From positions 1 to 64,000 of the forward strand of contig CAMPDV010000216.1 in assembly GCA_946699065.1 (NCBI GenBank): DNA of 64,000 nt, in the 5' to 3' direction. This document shows, piece by piece, positions 39,401-51,483 of this stretch; within the stretch, counting starts at the first letter, position 1; each line of letters starts with the position of its first letter. This DNA comes from Loxodes magnus. Its lineage: Eukaryota > Ciliophora > Karyorelictea > Loxodida > Loxodidae. The translations under genes and the position numbers were made by a program. The notes below the pieces were generated by a model. It saw only the letters and a list, made by a program, of their open reading frames with translations. It was not told the DNA's origin and ran no database searches.

Positions 39401-42400
39401 GCAAATTAAAAGTATTTAGATTTAAATTTAAGTTTACTCAAATTAAAAGTATTTAGATTTAAATTTAAGTTTATGCAAATTAAAAGTATTTAGATTTAAA
39501 TTTAAGTTTATGCAAATTAAAAGTATTTAGATTTAAATTTAAGTTTACTCAAATTAAAAGTATTTAGATTTAAATTTAAGTTTATGCAAATTAAAAGTAT
39601 TTAGATTTAAATTTAAGTTTATGCAAATTAAAAGTATTTAGATTTAAATTTAAGTTTACTCAAATTAAAAGTATTTAGATTTAAATTTAAGTTTATGCAA
39701 ATTAAAAGTATTTAGATTTAAATTTAAGTTTATGCAAATTAAAAGTATTTAGATTTAAATTTAAGTTTACTCAAATTAAAAGTATTTAGATTTAAATTTA
39801 AGTTTACTCAAATTAAAAGTATTTAGATTTAAATTTAAGTTTATTTAAGTTTACTCAAATTAAAAGTATTTAGATTTAAATTTAAGTTTACTCAAATTAA
39901 AAGTATTTAGATTTAAATTTAAGTTTATGCAAATTAAAAGTATTTAGATTTAAATTTAAGTTTATGCAAATTAAAAGTATTTAGATTTAAATTTAAGTTT
40001 ATGCAAATTAAAAGTATTTAGATTTAAATTTAAGTTTATGCAAATTAAAAGTATTTAGATTTAAATTTAAGTTTATGCAAATTAAAAGTATTTAGATTTA
40101 AATTTAAGTTTACTGCAAATTAAAAGTATTTAGATTTAAATTTAAGTTTACTCAAATTAAAAGTATTTAGATTTAAATTTAAGTTTATGCAAATTAAAAG
40201 TATTTAGATTTAAATTTAAGTTTATGCAAATTAAAAGTATTTAGATTTAAATTTAAGTTTATGCAAATTAAAAGTATTTAGATTTAAATTTAAGTTTATG
40301 CAAATTAAAAGTATTTAGATTTAAATTTAAGTTTATGCAAATTAAAAGTATTTAGATTTAAATTTAAGTTTACTGCAAATTAAAAGTATTTAGATTTAAA
40401 TTTAAGTTTACTCAAATTAAAAGTATTTAGATTTAAATTTAAGTTTATGCAAATTAAAAGTATTTAGATTTAAATTTAAGTTTATGCAAATTAAAAGTAT
40501 TTAGATTTAAATTTAAGTTTATGCAAATTAAAAGTATTTAGATTTAAATTTGCAAATTAAAAGTATTTAGATTTAAATTTAAGTTTACTCAAATTAAAAG
40601 TATTTAGATTTAAATTTAAGTTTATGCAAATTAAAAGTATTTAGATTTAAATTTAAGTTTATGCAAATTAAAAGTATTTAGATTTAAATTTAAGTTTACT
40701 CAAATTAAGAGTATTTAGATTTAAATTTAAGTTTACTCAAATTAAAAGTATTTAGATTTAAATTTAAGTTTATGCAAATTAAAAGTATTTAGATTTAAAT
40801 TTAAGTTTACTCAAATTAAAAGTATTTAGATTTAAATTTAAGTTTATGCAAATTAAAAGTATTTAGATTTAAATTTAAGTTTATGCAAATTAAAAGTATT
40901 TAGATTTAAATTTAAGCTTACTCAAATTAAAAGTATTTAGATTTAAATTTAAGTTTATGCAAATTAAAAGTATTTAGATTTAAATTTAAGTTTACTCAAA
41001 TTAAAAGTATTTAGATTTAAATTTAAGTTTATGCAAATTAAAAGTATTTAGATTTAAATTTAAGTTTATGCAAATTAAAAGTATTTAGATTTAAATTTAA
41101 GTTTATGCAAATTAAAAGTATTTAGATTTAAATTTAAGTTTACTCAAATTAAAAGTATTTAGATTTAAATTTAAGTTTATGCAAATTAAAAGTATTTAGA
41201 TTTAAATTTAAGTTTATGCAAATTAAAAGTATTTAGATTTAAATTTAAGTTTATGCAAATTAAAAGTATTTAGATTTAAATTTAAGTTTACTCAAATTAA
41301 GAGTATTTAGATTTAAATTTAAGTTTACTCAAATTAAAAGTATTTAGATTTAAATTTAAGTTTATGCAAATTAAAAGTATTTAGATTTAAATTTAAGTTT
41401 ACTCAAATTAAAAGTATTTAGATTTAAATTTAAGTTTATGCAAATTAAAAGTATTTAGATTTAAATTTAAGTTTACTCAAATTAAGAGTATTTAGATTTA
41501 AATTTAAGTTTACTCAAATTAAAAGTATTTAGATTTAAATTTAAGTTTATGCAAATTAAAAGTATTTAGATTTAAATTTAAGTTTACTCAAATTAAAAGT
41601 ATTTAGATTTAAATTTAAGTTTATGCAAATTAAAAGTATTTAGATTTAAATTTAAGTTTATGCAAATTAAAAGTATTTAGATTTAAATTTAAGCTTACTC
41701 AAATTAAAAGTATTTAGATTTAAATTTAAGTTTATGCAAATTAAAAGTATTTAGATTTAAATTTAAGTTTACTCAAATTAAAAGTATTTAGATTTAAATT
41801 TAAGTTTATGCAAATTAAAAGTATTTAGATTTAAATTTAAGTTTATGCAAATTAAAAGTATTTAGATTTAAATTTAAGCTTACTCAAATTAAAAGTATTT
41901 AGATTTAAATTTAAGTTTATGCAAATTAAAAGTATTTAGATTTAAATTTAAGTTTACTCAAATTAAAAGTATTTAGATTTAAATTTAAGTTTATGCAAAT
42001 TAAAAGTATTTAGATTTAAATTTATTTAGATTTAAATTTAAGTTTACTCAAATTAAAAGTATTTAGATTTAAATTTAAGTTTATGCAAATTAAAAGTATT
42101 TAGATTTAAATTTAAGTTTATGCAAATTAAAAGTATTTAGATTTAAATTTAAGTTTATGCAAATTAAAAGTATTTAGATTTAAATTTAAGTTTATGCAAA
42201 TTAAAAGTATTTAGATTTAAATTTAAGTTTACTCAAATTAAAAGTATTTAGATTTAAATTTAAGTTTACTCAAATTAAAAGTATTTAGATTTAAATTTAA
42301 GTTTATGCAAATTAAAAGTATTTAGATTTAAATTTAAGTTTACTCAAATTAAAAGTATTTAGATTTAAATTTAAGTTTACTCAAATTAAAAGTATTTAGA

Positions 42401-45400
42401 TTTAAATTTAAGTTTATGCAAATTAAAAGTATTTAGATTTAAATTTAAGTTTACTCAAATTAAAAGTATTTAGATTTAAATTTAAGTTTATGCAAATTAA
42501 AAGTATTTAGATTTAAATTTAAGTTTATGCAAATTAAAAGTATTTAGATTTAAATTTAAGTTTATGCAAATTAAAAGTATTTAGATTTAAATTTAAGTTT
42601 ATGCAAATTAAAAGTATTTAGATTTAAATTTAAGCTTACTCAAATTAAAAGTATTTAGATTTAAATTTAAGTTTATGCAAATTAAAAGTATTTAGATTTA
42701 AATTTAAGTTTATGCAAATTAAAAGTATTTAGATTTAAATTTAAGTTTACTCAAATTAAAAGTATTTAGATTTAAATTTAAGTTTATGCAAATTAAAAGT
42801 ATTTAGATTTAAATTTAAGTTTATGCAAATTAAAAGTATTTAGATTTAAATTTAAGTTTATGCAAATTAAAAGTATTTAGATTTAAATTTAAGTTTACTC
42901 AAATTAAAAGTATTTAGATTTAAATTTAAGTTTACTCAAATTAAAAGTATTTAGATTTAAATTTAAGTTTATGCAAATTAAAAGTATTTAGATTTAAATT
43001 TAAGTTTATGCAAATTAAAAGTATTTAGATTTAAATTTAAGTTTATGCAAATTAAAAGTATTTAGATTTAAATTTAAGTTTACTCAAATTAAAAGTATTT
43101 AGATTTAAATTTAAGTTTATGCAAATTAAAAGTATTTAGATTTAAATTTAAGTTTACTCAAATTAAAAGTATTTAGATTTAAATTTAAGTTTACTCAAAT
43201 TAAAAGTATTTAGATTTAAATTTAAGTTTATGCAAATTAAAAGTATTTAGATTTAAATTTAAGTTTATGCAAATTAAAAGTATTTAGATTTAAATTTAAG
43301 TTTATGCAAATTAAAAGTATTTAGATTTAAATTTAAGTTTACTCAAATTAAAAGTATTTAGATTTAAATTTAAGTTTACTCAAATTAAAAGTATTTAGAT
43401 TTAAATTTAAGTTTATGCAAATTAAAAGTATTTAGATTTAAATTTAAGTTTATGCAAATTAAAAGTATTTAGATTTAAATTTAAGTTTATGCAAATTAAA
43501 AGTATTTAGATTTAAATTTAAGTTTACTCAAATTAAAAGTATTTAGATTTAAATTTAAGTTTATGCAAATTAAAAGTATTTAGATTTAAATTTAAGTTTA
43601 TGCAAATTAAAAGTATTTAGATTTAAATTTAAGTTTATGCAAATTAAAAGTATTTAGATTTAAATTTAAGTTTACTCAAATTAAAAGTATTTAAATTTAA
43701 ATTTAAGTTTATGCAAATTAAAAGTATTTAGATTTAAATTTAAGTTTACTCAAATTAAAAGTATTTAGATTTAAATTTAAGTTTATGCAAATTAAAAGTA
43801 TTTAGATTTAAATTTAAGTTTATGCAAATTAAAAGTATTTAGATTTAAATTTAAGTTTACTCAAATTAAAAGTATTTAGATTTAAATTTAAGTTTATGCA
43901 AATTAAAAGTATTTAGATTTAAATTTAAGTTTATGCAAATTAAAAGTATTTAGATTTAAATTTAAGTTTATGCAAATTAAAAGTATTTAGATTTAAATTT
44001 AAGTTTACTCAAATTAAAAGTATTTAGATTTAAATTTAAGTTTACTCAAATTAAAAGTATTTAGATTTAAATTTAAGTTTATGCAAATTAAAAGTATTTA
44101 GATTTAAATTTAAGTTTATGCAAATTAAAAGTATTTAGATTTAAATTTAAGCTTACTCAAATTAAAAGTATTTAGATTTAAATTTAAGTTTATGCAAATT
44201 AAAAGTATTTAGATTTAAATTTAAGTTTATGCAAATTAAAAGTATTTAGATTTAAATTTAAGTTTACTCAAATTAAAAGTATTTAGATTTAAATTTAAGT
44301 TTATGCAAATTAAAAGTATTTAGATTTAAATTTAAGTTTATGCAAATTAAAAGTATTTAGATTTAAATTTAAGTTTATGCAAATTAAAAGTATTTAGATT
44401 TAAATTTAAGTTTATGCAAATTAAAAGTATTTAGATTTAAATTTAAGTTTATGCAAATTAAAAGTATTTAGATTTAAATTTAAGCTTACTCAAATTAAAA
44501 GTATTTAGATTTAAATTTAAGTTTATGCAAATTAAAAGTATTTAGATTTTAAATTTAAGTTTATGCAAATTAAAAGTATTTAGATTTAAATTTAAGTTTA
44601 TGCAAATTAAAAGTATTTAGATTTAAATTTAAGTTTACTCAAATTAAAAGTATTTAGATTTAAATTTAAGTTTACTCAAATTAAAAGTATTTAGATTTAA
44701 ATTTAAGTTTATGCAAATTAAAAGTATTTAGATTTAAATTTAAGTTTATGCAAATTAAAAGTATTTAGATTTAAATTTAAGTTTACTCAAATTAAAAGTA
44801 TTTAGATTTAAATTTAAGTTTATGCAAATTAAAAGTATTTAGATTTAAATTTAAGTTTATGCAAATTAAAAGTATTTAGATTTAAATTTAAGTTTATGCA
44901 AATTAAAAGTATTTAGATTTAAATTTAAGTTTACTCAAATTAAAAGTATTTAGATTTAAATTTAAGTTTACTCAAATTAAAAGTATTTAGATTTAAATTT
45001 AAGTTTATGCAAATTAAAAGTATTTAGATTTAAATTTAAGTTTATGCAAATTAAAAGTATTTAGATTTAAATTTAAGTTTACTCAAATTAAAAGTATTTA
45101 GATTTAAATTTAAGTTTATGCAAATTAAAAGTATTTAGATTTAAATTTAAGTTTACTCAAATTAAAAGTATTTAGATTTAAATTTAAGTTTATGCAAATT
45201 AAAAGTATTTAGATTTAAATTTAAGTTTACTCAAATTAAAAGTATTTAGATTTAAATTTAAGTTTATGCAAATTAAAAGTATTTAGATTTAAATTTAAGT
45301 TTATGCAAATTAAAAGTATTTAGATTTAAATTTAAGTTTACTCAAATTAAAAGTATTTAGATTTAAATTTAAGTTTATGCAAATTAAAAGTATTTAGATT

Positions 45401-45775
45401 TAAATTTAAGTTTACTCAAATTAAAAGTATTTAGATTTAAATTTAAGTTTATGCAAATTAAAAGTATTTAGATTTAAATTTAAGTTTACTCAAATTAAAA
45501 GTATTTAGATTTAAATTTAAGTTTATGCAAATTAAAAGTATTTAGATTTAAATTTAAGTTTATGCAAATTAAAAGTATTTAGATTTAAATTTAAGTTTAT
45601 GCAAATTAAAAGTATTTAGATTTAAATTTAAGTTTATGCAAATTAAAAGTATTTAGATTTTAAATTTAAGTTTATGCAAATTAAAAGTATTTAGATTTAA
45701 ATTTAAGTTTATGCAAATTAAAAGTATTTAGATTTAAATTTAAGTTTATGCAAATTAAAAGTATTTAGATTTAAA
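30401..45775. repeat. 37-bp tandem satellite array, about 415 units
   Basis: Near-perfect tandem repeats with unit AGTATTTAGATTTAAATTTA followed by AGTTTACTCAAATTAAA (37 bp). Two main variants alternate irregularly, differing at one site: TTACTCAAATT and TTATGCAAATT. Minor variants include AAGCTTACTC, AATTAAGAG, a 38-mer with GATTTTAAATTT, and rare truncated or fused units (for example 32530, 34910-34970, 38045-38110, 39270-39350). The unit contains the palindrome TTAAATTTAA. Left edge units are degenerate; the right edge ends abruptly at GATTTAAAAATGA. There is no TGA on the given strand anywhere in the array. Confidence 0.98.
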
Positions 45776-46274
45776 AATGAATATCTTTTTTTTTAACTCA
45801 AAGTTAAATATTTGTTTAAAACAAATTTTTTTTTTTAATATTCTTTTTTCGTTAAGTTTTAAGAAGTCTTGAATTATAAACAAAATTTTCTGGATTTTTT
45901 TATTTCTCTTTTGTCTTATTCATTCATTTTTCGTTAACTTTTGGAGATGTCTTATGTATTGACTCAATTTTTACTTTTTCTTTTTTCGTGATCAAATTAA
46001 AGAATATATCTACTTACAATGCTATTACAAAGTTAAAAAAATCTACAAATTTTATACTATGAATTCTTTTAAGAGTTTCTTTTATCCAAAGAGAGTATTA
46101 ACAACCAAACATAGCAAACAAAAATTTAGCAAGAAAGCTGAGCTTCGACTTTAAAAGACAGATACTCATTTTATTGAATTAAGAAACAATTAAAGATATG
46201 AAAATAAAAGTCAGTTGCCTTTTCCATTCATTCAATTCTTATTTTATCTTGTTATGCTTTTAAAATATTCCCAA
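45776..46274. other. AT-rich sequence after the 37-bp satellite
   Basis: T-rich sequence between the satellite end and the minus-strand gag-like remnant. No gene recognised. Confidence 0.5.
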
Positions 46275-47095
46275 AGTTAGTCATTTCGATTTCAAAACTT
46301 TGTCTTTTCTTCTTTTTTTTTCTCCGATTTTCTTCTTTACATTGTTCATCTTAGTATCAGAGTACATGATATGTCTAATATCTGAATTAAGTTTGAGGTC
46401 GTTCAGGAATTATGCCATTCTTTTTTAATTTTTTCGATTGATTTCAATACTTTCAACCTCAACTTTCTTGCATCCTCTTTCTCGAGAAATCTACCTTCGA
46501 GAGCTTATATTTTTTTTATTATTAAGATATAGATATTATATTTTTTTATTAGTTATTTTTTATGTTAATAGTTTATTTAAAAAATATCACTAATAGATAT
46601 CTTTTAAATAATAGAATAATTATTATTTATTATGATTGTTTGGTCGCAGATTGCATGACTGCCGCTTATAGTAAATTTGTAAGTCCATTTTTCTCTCAAT
46701 TTGATTTGGTTTATAATGTTTTCTGCCTCCAGCTTCTATTAACATCACTCTTATTTTCTCTGTTTTTTTTTTCTTTATATTTCTCCTTCTTTATTACATT
46801 ATAGTTTTTCTTGTTTTGTTCTGTATTTCTACCAATGATGCTTTTTGAAGTTTTAAAATTTCTTCTTTCTTAAGGTTAAATACATTTTTTTTTTCTAATC
46901 CATGCTCATCTGGCCAGAAAGATTTAAATCCGTTACATCCTGATGTGAATGACTTCGCTTAATTCCTCGTTTCTTCCACCAAGTTTGATTTCATTCAGCG
47001 TGAATCATTTTCTGCAGCTTTTTCTACTTCTCGTAATTCTATTGTGTTTAGGACTCCTACTTCCTCGGAGCAGGAAAGAATCCCTTTCTGAATTC
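46275..47095 (-). pseudogene. Decayed gag-like ORF1 copy
   Basis: On the minus strand a segment near 46900-47000 reads HSHQDVTDLNLSGQMSMDQ, matching FNPSGQMNMEQ of the 24.4-kb ORF1. Downstream, coiled-coil-like sequence appears in shifting frames: NLKKEEILKLQKASLVEIQ, then REKEDARKLRLKVLKSIEKI. Several single-base shifts at A-runs are required, and no zinc knuckle is recognisable, so this copy is damaged. The standard-code ORF at 46562-46804 (plus) lies on the opposite strand and is rejected. Confidence 0.55.
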
Positions 47096-47219
47096 GAGTA
47101 TCTTTTTTTATACAATATAATAAGTTAATATATTATAAATTATTTATTTAATGATATTATCATTTAATTTTAATTAAATTTAAGATAATATAAATTAAAG
47201 ATATTTAACTAATAGAACA

Positions 47220-47520
47220 ATAATTGAAAAGATGGTGGGAGCTGAGAATGACCTTCGTGACAACGCTTTCTGGTTTTATGGCTAGGAACAAGTTCCTTTC
47301 CTGTCTCTGAGAAAGTGCCTGGTCAGAGTCATTTTATGAAGGGAACACTGTTTTTGAGATTATCCGCTCTTGGTAGGGCCTTGAAGCCTGGCTGCTCATA
47401 GCGATGGAGCTCCCTAGCAGCTGTGCCTGGAGCACAACAGGATATCCCCTTTATTCCATAAAAGAGAGCGTGCAATCGGAAAGGAGTTTCCGGTCCAAAA
47501 TTTTTTTTAGTTGAAATTAA
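47220..47520 (+). mobile_element. SINE-like element, copy 2 (15-bp target-site duplication)
   Basis: 301 bp bounded by perfect direct repeats TTAACTAATAGAACA at 47205-47219 and 47521-47535. Starts ATAATTGAAAAGATGG and ends AGTTGAAATTAA, the same termini as copy 1. The 3' hairpin is kept (CGGAAA / TTTCCG, loop GGAG). A small internal deletion removes part of the GTCGGGTCGT segment. The different duplication sequence proves an independent insertion. Confidence 0.87.
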
Positions 47521-47535
47521 TTAACTAATAGAACA

Positions 47536-47829
47536 TTTAATTTTTATAATGTAATAATATTTAACAAAAGCATTAAAAGTAAAATAAAACTATATATTTA
47601 TTTTTAATTATAAAACTATTCATTATAATTTCATTTCTAATTTTTAATTATTCTATTCCTTTAAATTTATGTTTTATATATTTTTTAAGCTATAATTAAA
47701 AGGATTAATGTCTTTTTATCTAAATTATTTAAATTTAATACATTTTTAATAATTTTAGCAACATAAAGAGATTAAGATTTAAATTTAATTTGAAGTTAAT
47801 TGTAAATTTAAGTTTATTCTCAGCTTTTC
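47536..47829. other. AT-rich spacer
   Basis: Between SINE copy 2 and a gag-like ORF. Nothing recognised. Confidence 0.5.
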
Positions 47830-48396
47830 ATTAGAAAGTTTTCCTTTTTACTTACAAAACTGCTCTTGTTTTCTTCCAAATAATAAGAATCTTAAAACTC
47901 TTCTATTACTAATTTAATATTTTTATCTTAATCCTATTATTTTATAAATCCAGATTTTTCATCTTGTTCTTAATGATTCTCTTTTCTTTTAGTCTAAATT
48001 GTAAACAATTTTGAACTTTATGTCCTGGCCTCTTACAATATCAACATCTAATTATTTTCTGTTAGGGAATATAATTTATCATAGGTTGTAGTTCCTCATC
48101 CATCAGATCATTCATCGATATCTTTCAGAGGATCATGCTTTCCGTCAGCTCTGCGAATTGATTGAATTTTGCTTCTAATTAATCCCTTTTGATATTCGCT
48201 GCCTATTTATTTTCAGTTTTTTTGTAGATTTGTATTAATCATCAAGTATTCTATTTTTATTTCTAGTTCTTATACTTGCATTAAAAGTTTAAAATTTTCT
48301 TATTGCATAATTTTGAGATCTTAAAGTATTTTTACTGATCGTAGTTTGACAAAAATGAATCCTTTTAAGAAGAGACTTTTTCAAGAAATTTTCCAT
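47830..48396 (-). pseudogene. Gag-like ORF1 with canonical CCHC zinc knuckle, frameshifted
   Basis: Minus strand from ATG 48396. A helical segment ILQDLKIMQQENFKLLMQVQ is followed, in another frame, by FNQFAELTESMILWKISMND, then a perfect knuckle CWYCKRPGHKVQNC (48046-48005; CX2CX4HX4C) and a basic tail QFRLKEKRIIKNK. The residue after the first Cys is encoded by TGA (48043-48041), an aromatic position in other knuckles here, supporting UGA=Trp. Two shifts, at A-runs near 48350 and 48228, are needed, so the copy is either decayed or affected by homopolymer errors. The rest of its element was not delimited. Confidence 0.65.
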
Positions 48397-48879
48397 TTTA
48401 TTATATTCCTTTAAATAGTTAATAACTATTAAGGTCTTGCTTAGATACAAATGCTTCAAAATTTTAAATTAAAATGAATGAAAGAGCTCTCTTTTTACTC
48501 GCATGCAATTAACACCAAATTTAGATATCTTAAAAAATCGGTTAAACGTTAATTAAAATAGTCATCTTATTAATAAAGAGTTTATATAATTTTCTTAACT
48601 AATTTTCATCCATAAACAAATTTTTAAAACAGCTAAAGAAAACAACTCATAGAATTATTTATATATTTTTATTTATTATTAGAGAATTTCTATTACTCTA
48701 TTAGTGTAATTTTTACTAAGTAAAAAAATAATAACTCCATTATTAGTTAAATGTAATTTAAAAAATTCTTTATATTTGTTTTTAGAAAATGTTAGTTGCA
48801 TGCACCTCATCAAAATTGTAAATTTATTCTTAGTTTGCAGATTTATTTATTTGAAGTCATTAATAAATAAGTTCTAGTG
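48397..48879. other. AT-rich, unassigned
   Basis: Between two minus-strand retroelement-like ORFs. Open under this code but without convincing coding character. Confidence 0.4.
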
Positions 48880-49344
48880 TTCTTAAATGTCCAATCTAAC
48901 TCTCCTAGTTTTTCGTTAATTTAAAGATCTTTTTTCTTTTGGTTTAGGTTATTGGTACTTTTAATCAATTAATTTACTTATCTAAACACAAAATTTGACT
49001 TTGGATAATAGGATTTGCTATTTATTAACTTCCTTTTTGTGCTTTTTTATATAGTTAATTTCTGTTTTATTATAACTTTATTTCATTAAATGCTTGCGAA
49101 ACAAATTATAAACATCTTCAATCAACTTTCATTAGTATCTGATTTCTCTATAATTATTAGCTTTAGTAACCTCTTTCCCTCTTAGCTATTTTTCTTTTAG
49201 CCTCCTCTTAAAAACCTTCAGTTAATTAACTTTATGAAAAAGCTAGAATCTTTCATTTTCTTTCTTCTTCTTTAATTCAAATTTTTTCTACCCCTTTCAG
49301 CATTTAGGAGTGTTTGCCTCTTTAAATTATCTAGCTACAGTCAT
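48880..49344 (-). pseudogene. Basic coiled-coil ORF, probable retroelement fragment
   Basis: From ATG 49344 the minus strand reads MTVARQFKEANTPKCWKGQ, then a very basic helical stretch (LKVFKRRLKEKQLRGKEV, REIRYQWKLIEDVYNLFRKH, YIKKHKKEVNKQ) with TGA as Trp twice. Near 49020 coding character moves by one frame to QQIANPIIQSQILCLDKQIN and KVPITQTKRKKIFKL. Its style matches the other gag-like ORFs in this window (for example 18010-18578), but no domain is diagnostic. Confidence 0.45.
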
Positions 49345-49499
49345 AATTTTATTATCTTTTAGAGTCTATTTTTAACTGAAGTATTTTAATAATTTTTTCT
49401 TCAAAAATAAACCACCAGATTTAGTAATTTCTATATAGATGTCTTTAAGGAATTTTCAAATTAGAAAATTCTTTTATGACAAAGATTATAAAAAGCTAA

Positions 49500-49830
49500 T
49501 TCTGTACGACTAAAATTATATAAATTCGGACTTTATAAAATAAGATTGACAAATGCATACCAAATTCCCATCAAAAATTGCTTAAAAAAGATAGAAATTA
49601 AAAAATTTAATAGTTGACACTAAAAGATAAATTGATGTGAGAAAAAAATATAATTTAAGAAAGAAACTTAATAATGATTGTGCAAAAAATAAATAAGAAG
49701 AAATTGAAATTAGAAGAGAGAGAAGAAAATGCGAGAACACATTTAGATCTAATATAGAAGAAGCAAAAGAATAGGAGCAGGAAGAATTAACTATAGGCGG
49801 ATTATAAGCATACATTAACTCTTATACTTA
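49500..49830 (+). pseudogene. Coiled-coil ORF fragment, gag-like
   Basis: The plus strand reads CIPNSHQKLLKKDRNQ, QQLTLKDKLMWEKNIIQERN, then INKKKLKLEEREENART and LDLIQKKQKNRSRKNQ, with TGA read as Trp once. Glu/Lys-rich heptad-like pattern. No zinc knuckle follows before the AT-rich flank. The standard-code ORF on the opposite strand (49582-49815, minus) is its antisense shadow. Confidence 0.45.
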
Positions 49831-50491
49831 ACATAATTCACAGGAAATAGAACTATAAGTAGTGTATTTATGTCCCAATACTCAAAGTAATTAAATTTTT
49901 TAATCTTATTATTATTATTTTTTATTTCGAATTATTCTAAACAAATTTCTTATTTTCTTAAATAACATATTAAGCCTATTAAAAAAATCCAAGTAGTTTT
50001 TTAATTTTATTAATAAATGAACATATTCAGGTGTTCTATTCTATTATTCATATTTAAATCAATATCCATATATTAAAAACCATTATTATAAGGAGTTTAA
50101 AATTAATTATACTAAAATATCAAAATAACTACTAACTATATGTTGGATATTTTAAGTTAATTTTACTCTTTGTTTTTTATAAGTATTTCTTATTAATCTT
50201 TATAAACATTAAAAATATTTTAAATCAAAATGCTTATCATAAATTATCATATATCAATGTAATAAATTAAGTTGGAGGTTCTTTTACTGTTTGCAATTAC
50301 ATTTGTTCGATATTTTTACTTTTTCGGAAATTTTTTACTTCTAACTATTTTGTTTTTATAAGTAAAAGTTTAATTCGACAATTTTTGAAGATCTTATTTT
50401 AATAATTATTTAAATTACAAAATAAAATTTTAGTTTTGTTATTTTGTACTAACATATAAACTCAATTTTTTTCGATCATTCAGTTATGTTT
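49831..50491. other. AT-rich spacer
   Basis: No gene or repeat recognised between the plus-strand fragment and the next retroelement. Confidence 0.5.
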
Positions 50492-51483
50492 AAATTAAAA
50501 AAAATTAACAATTAAAAAATGCTGGAAGGTTTCAATAGGGGCTTCATGACTACCTCTTCCTAAGCTAAAAAGGAAGGGAGGAAGCAAGAAACCAATTCTC
50601 GGCAGTCGTCTTAACTTTAACCCCAACTTTTTTCTTAACATCCTGGAACCTAGGGCAACCAGGAATAATATAAAGAAATTAAAAAAATCTAACATTCGGA
50701 AACTCCAACTTCAAGCGAGAAGCCAAGGAAGCAGATGAAGTCTGCCCTTCACCAGGAGGTTTCTTAATTCAATCCTTCTGGCTAGATGAGCATGGAGCAG
50801 CTCATAAAAGTGGTCCTAAACCTCCAGGAAGAGGTTTAAAAATTTGAAACATTTGAACGAAAAACTAATGATAAAGCTAGAAGAAAAGAACTAAATGGAC
50901 GAGTCTCGTATAGACAACTACGAGCGCTAAATGGATACATTCTACAACATCCAAAATCACTAGGATATGAACACAACTAAGCTAAAGAATCTTGTTATGA
51001 AATAAGAATAGGAGATTCAACTTCTTAAAGAATCAAGAATGGAACAACTGAATACTGGATCGATCCCAATGTTTGTCGAACACTAAGCTTAACCTCGGAT
51101 GAGACTAATCCCGATTAGAAAGAGATGCTTCTGCTGAGGAAGCCAACAACATCTTTATCGGAACTGTCGGAAATTCCAATTGAAACAACGGGATTTCTGA
51201 TAAGCAAAGCGAATAGAAAAATTAGATTAAACAAGATTTTTTGCAACAATAATGGAAGAATGTACAAGAAGAAGATGGAGCTAAATACAAGACTTGAGTG
51301 GAATTTAGGATGGAAAACCTAATTTAAAAACCCGCGGATGGGAACGTGTAATCTTCCTATCAACCCAAACATTTTAATTAACAGCGAGGAGCTTGAAGCG
51401 CTGTACTCCTGACAGGGTGAAATTCCCTAAAAACGGAGAAATTTTTTAGTTATTAAATTAAATTTAAAAATTAAAAAAAATTA
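50492..51483 (+). mobile_element. ORF1-only non-LTR retroelement with 16-bp target-site duplication
   Basis: The body, 50508-51467 (960 bp), is flanked by identical 16-mers AAATTAAAAAAAATTA at 50492-50507 and 51468-51483 (low complexity, so weaker evidence than at 24.4 kb). It encodes only a gag-like ORF. The 3' end carries two small hairpins (GGAG/CTCC, then AGGG/CCCT around TGAAATT), followed by AAAAACGGAGAAA, TTTTTTAGTT and an AT tail. That arrangement matches the SINE 3' end and suggests both are primed by the same reverse transcriptase. Confidence 0.7.
50519..51412 (+). pseudogene. Gag-like ORF1, one apparent frameshift, altered zinc knuckle
   Basis: From ATG 50519 it shares the N-terminal half of the 24.4-kb ORF1 (TTSSQAKKEGRKQET, SETPTSSEKPRKQMKSALHQ, SGQMSMEQLIKVVLNLQEEV). 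Between about 50845 and 50875 the reading moves one base to LMIKLEEKNQMDESRIDNYE and KLKNLVMKQEQEIQLLKES, then a knuckle-like RCFCWGSQQHLYRNC near 51130, where spacing before the His is non-canonical and TGA supplies the Trp. In the initial frame a TGA lies at 51410-51412. The C-terminal half differs from the 24.4-kb copy, so these are two subfamilies sharing a 5' module. The standard-code ORFs at 50495-50695 and 51125-51322 are shadows. Confidence 0.65.

Noticed and set aside
30401..45775. 37-bp array as a CRISPR array or giant gene
   Set aside because: There are no unique spacers; units abut directly and differ only at one or two sites. The period of 37 is not a multiple of three.
46562..46804. 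80-residue ORF
   Set aside because: It is opposite the decayed gag-like copy, with Phe/Leu/Ser low complexity from a T-rich strand.
49582..49815. 77-residue minus-strand ORF
   Set aside because: It is the antisense of the plus-strand coiled-coil fragment.
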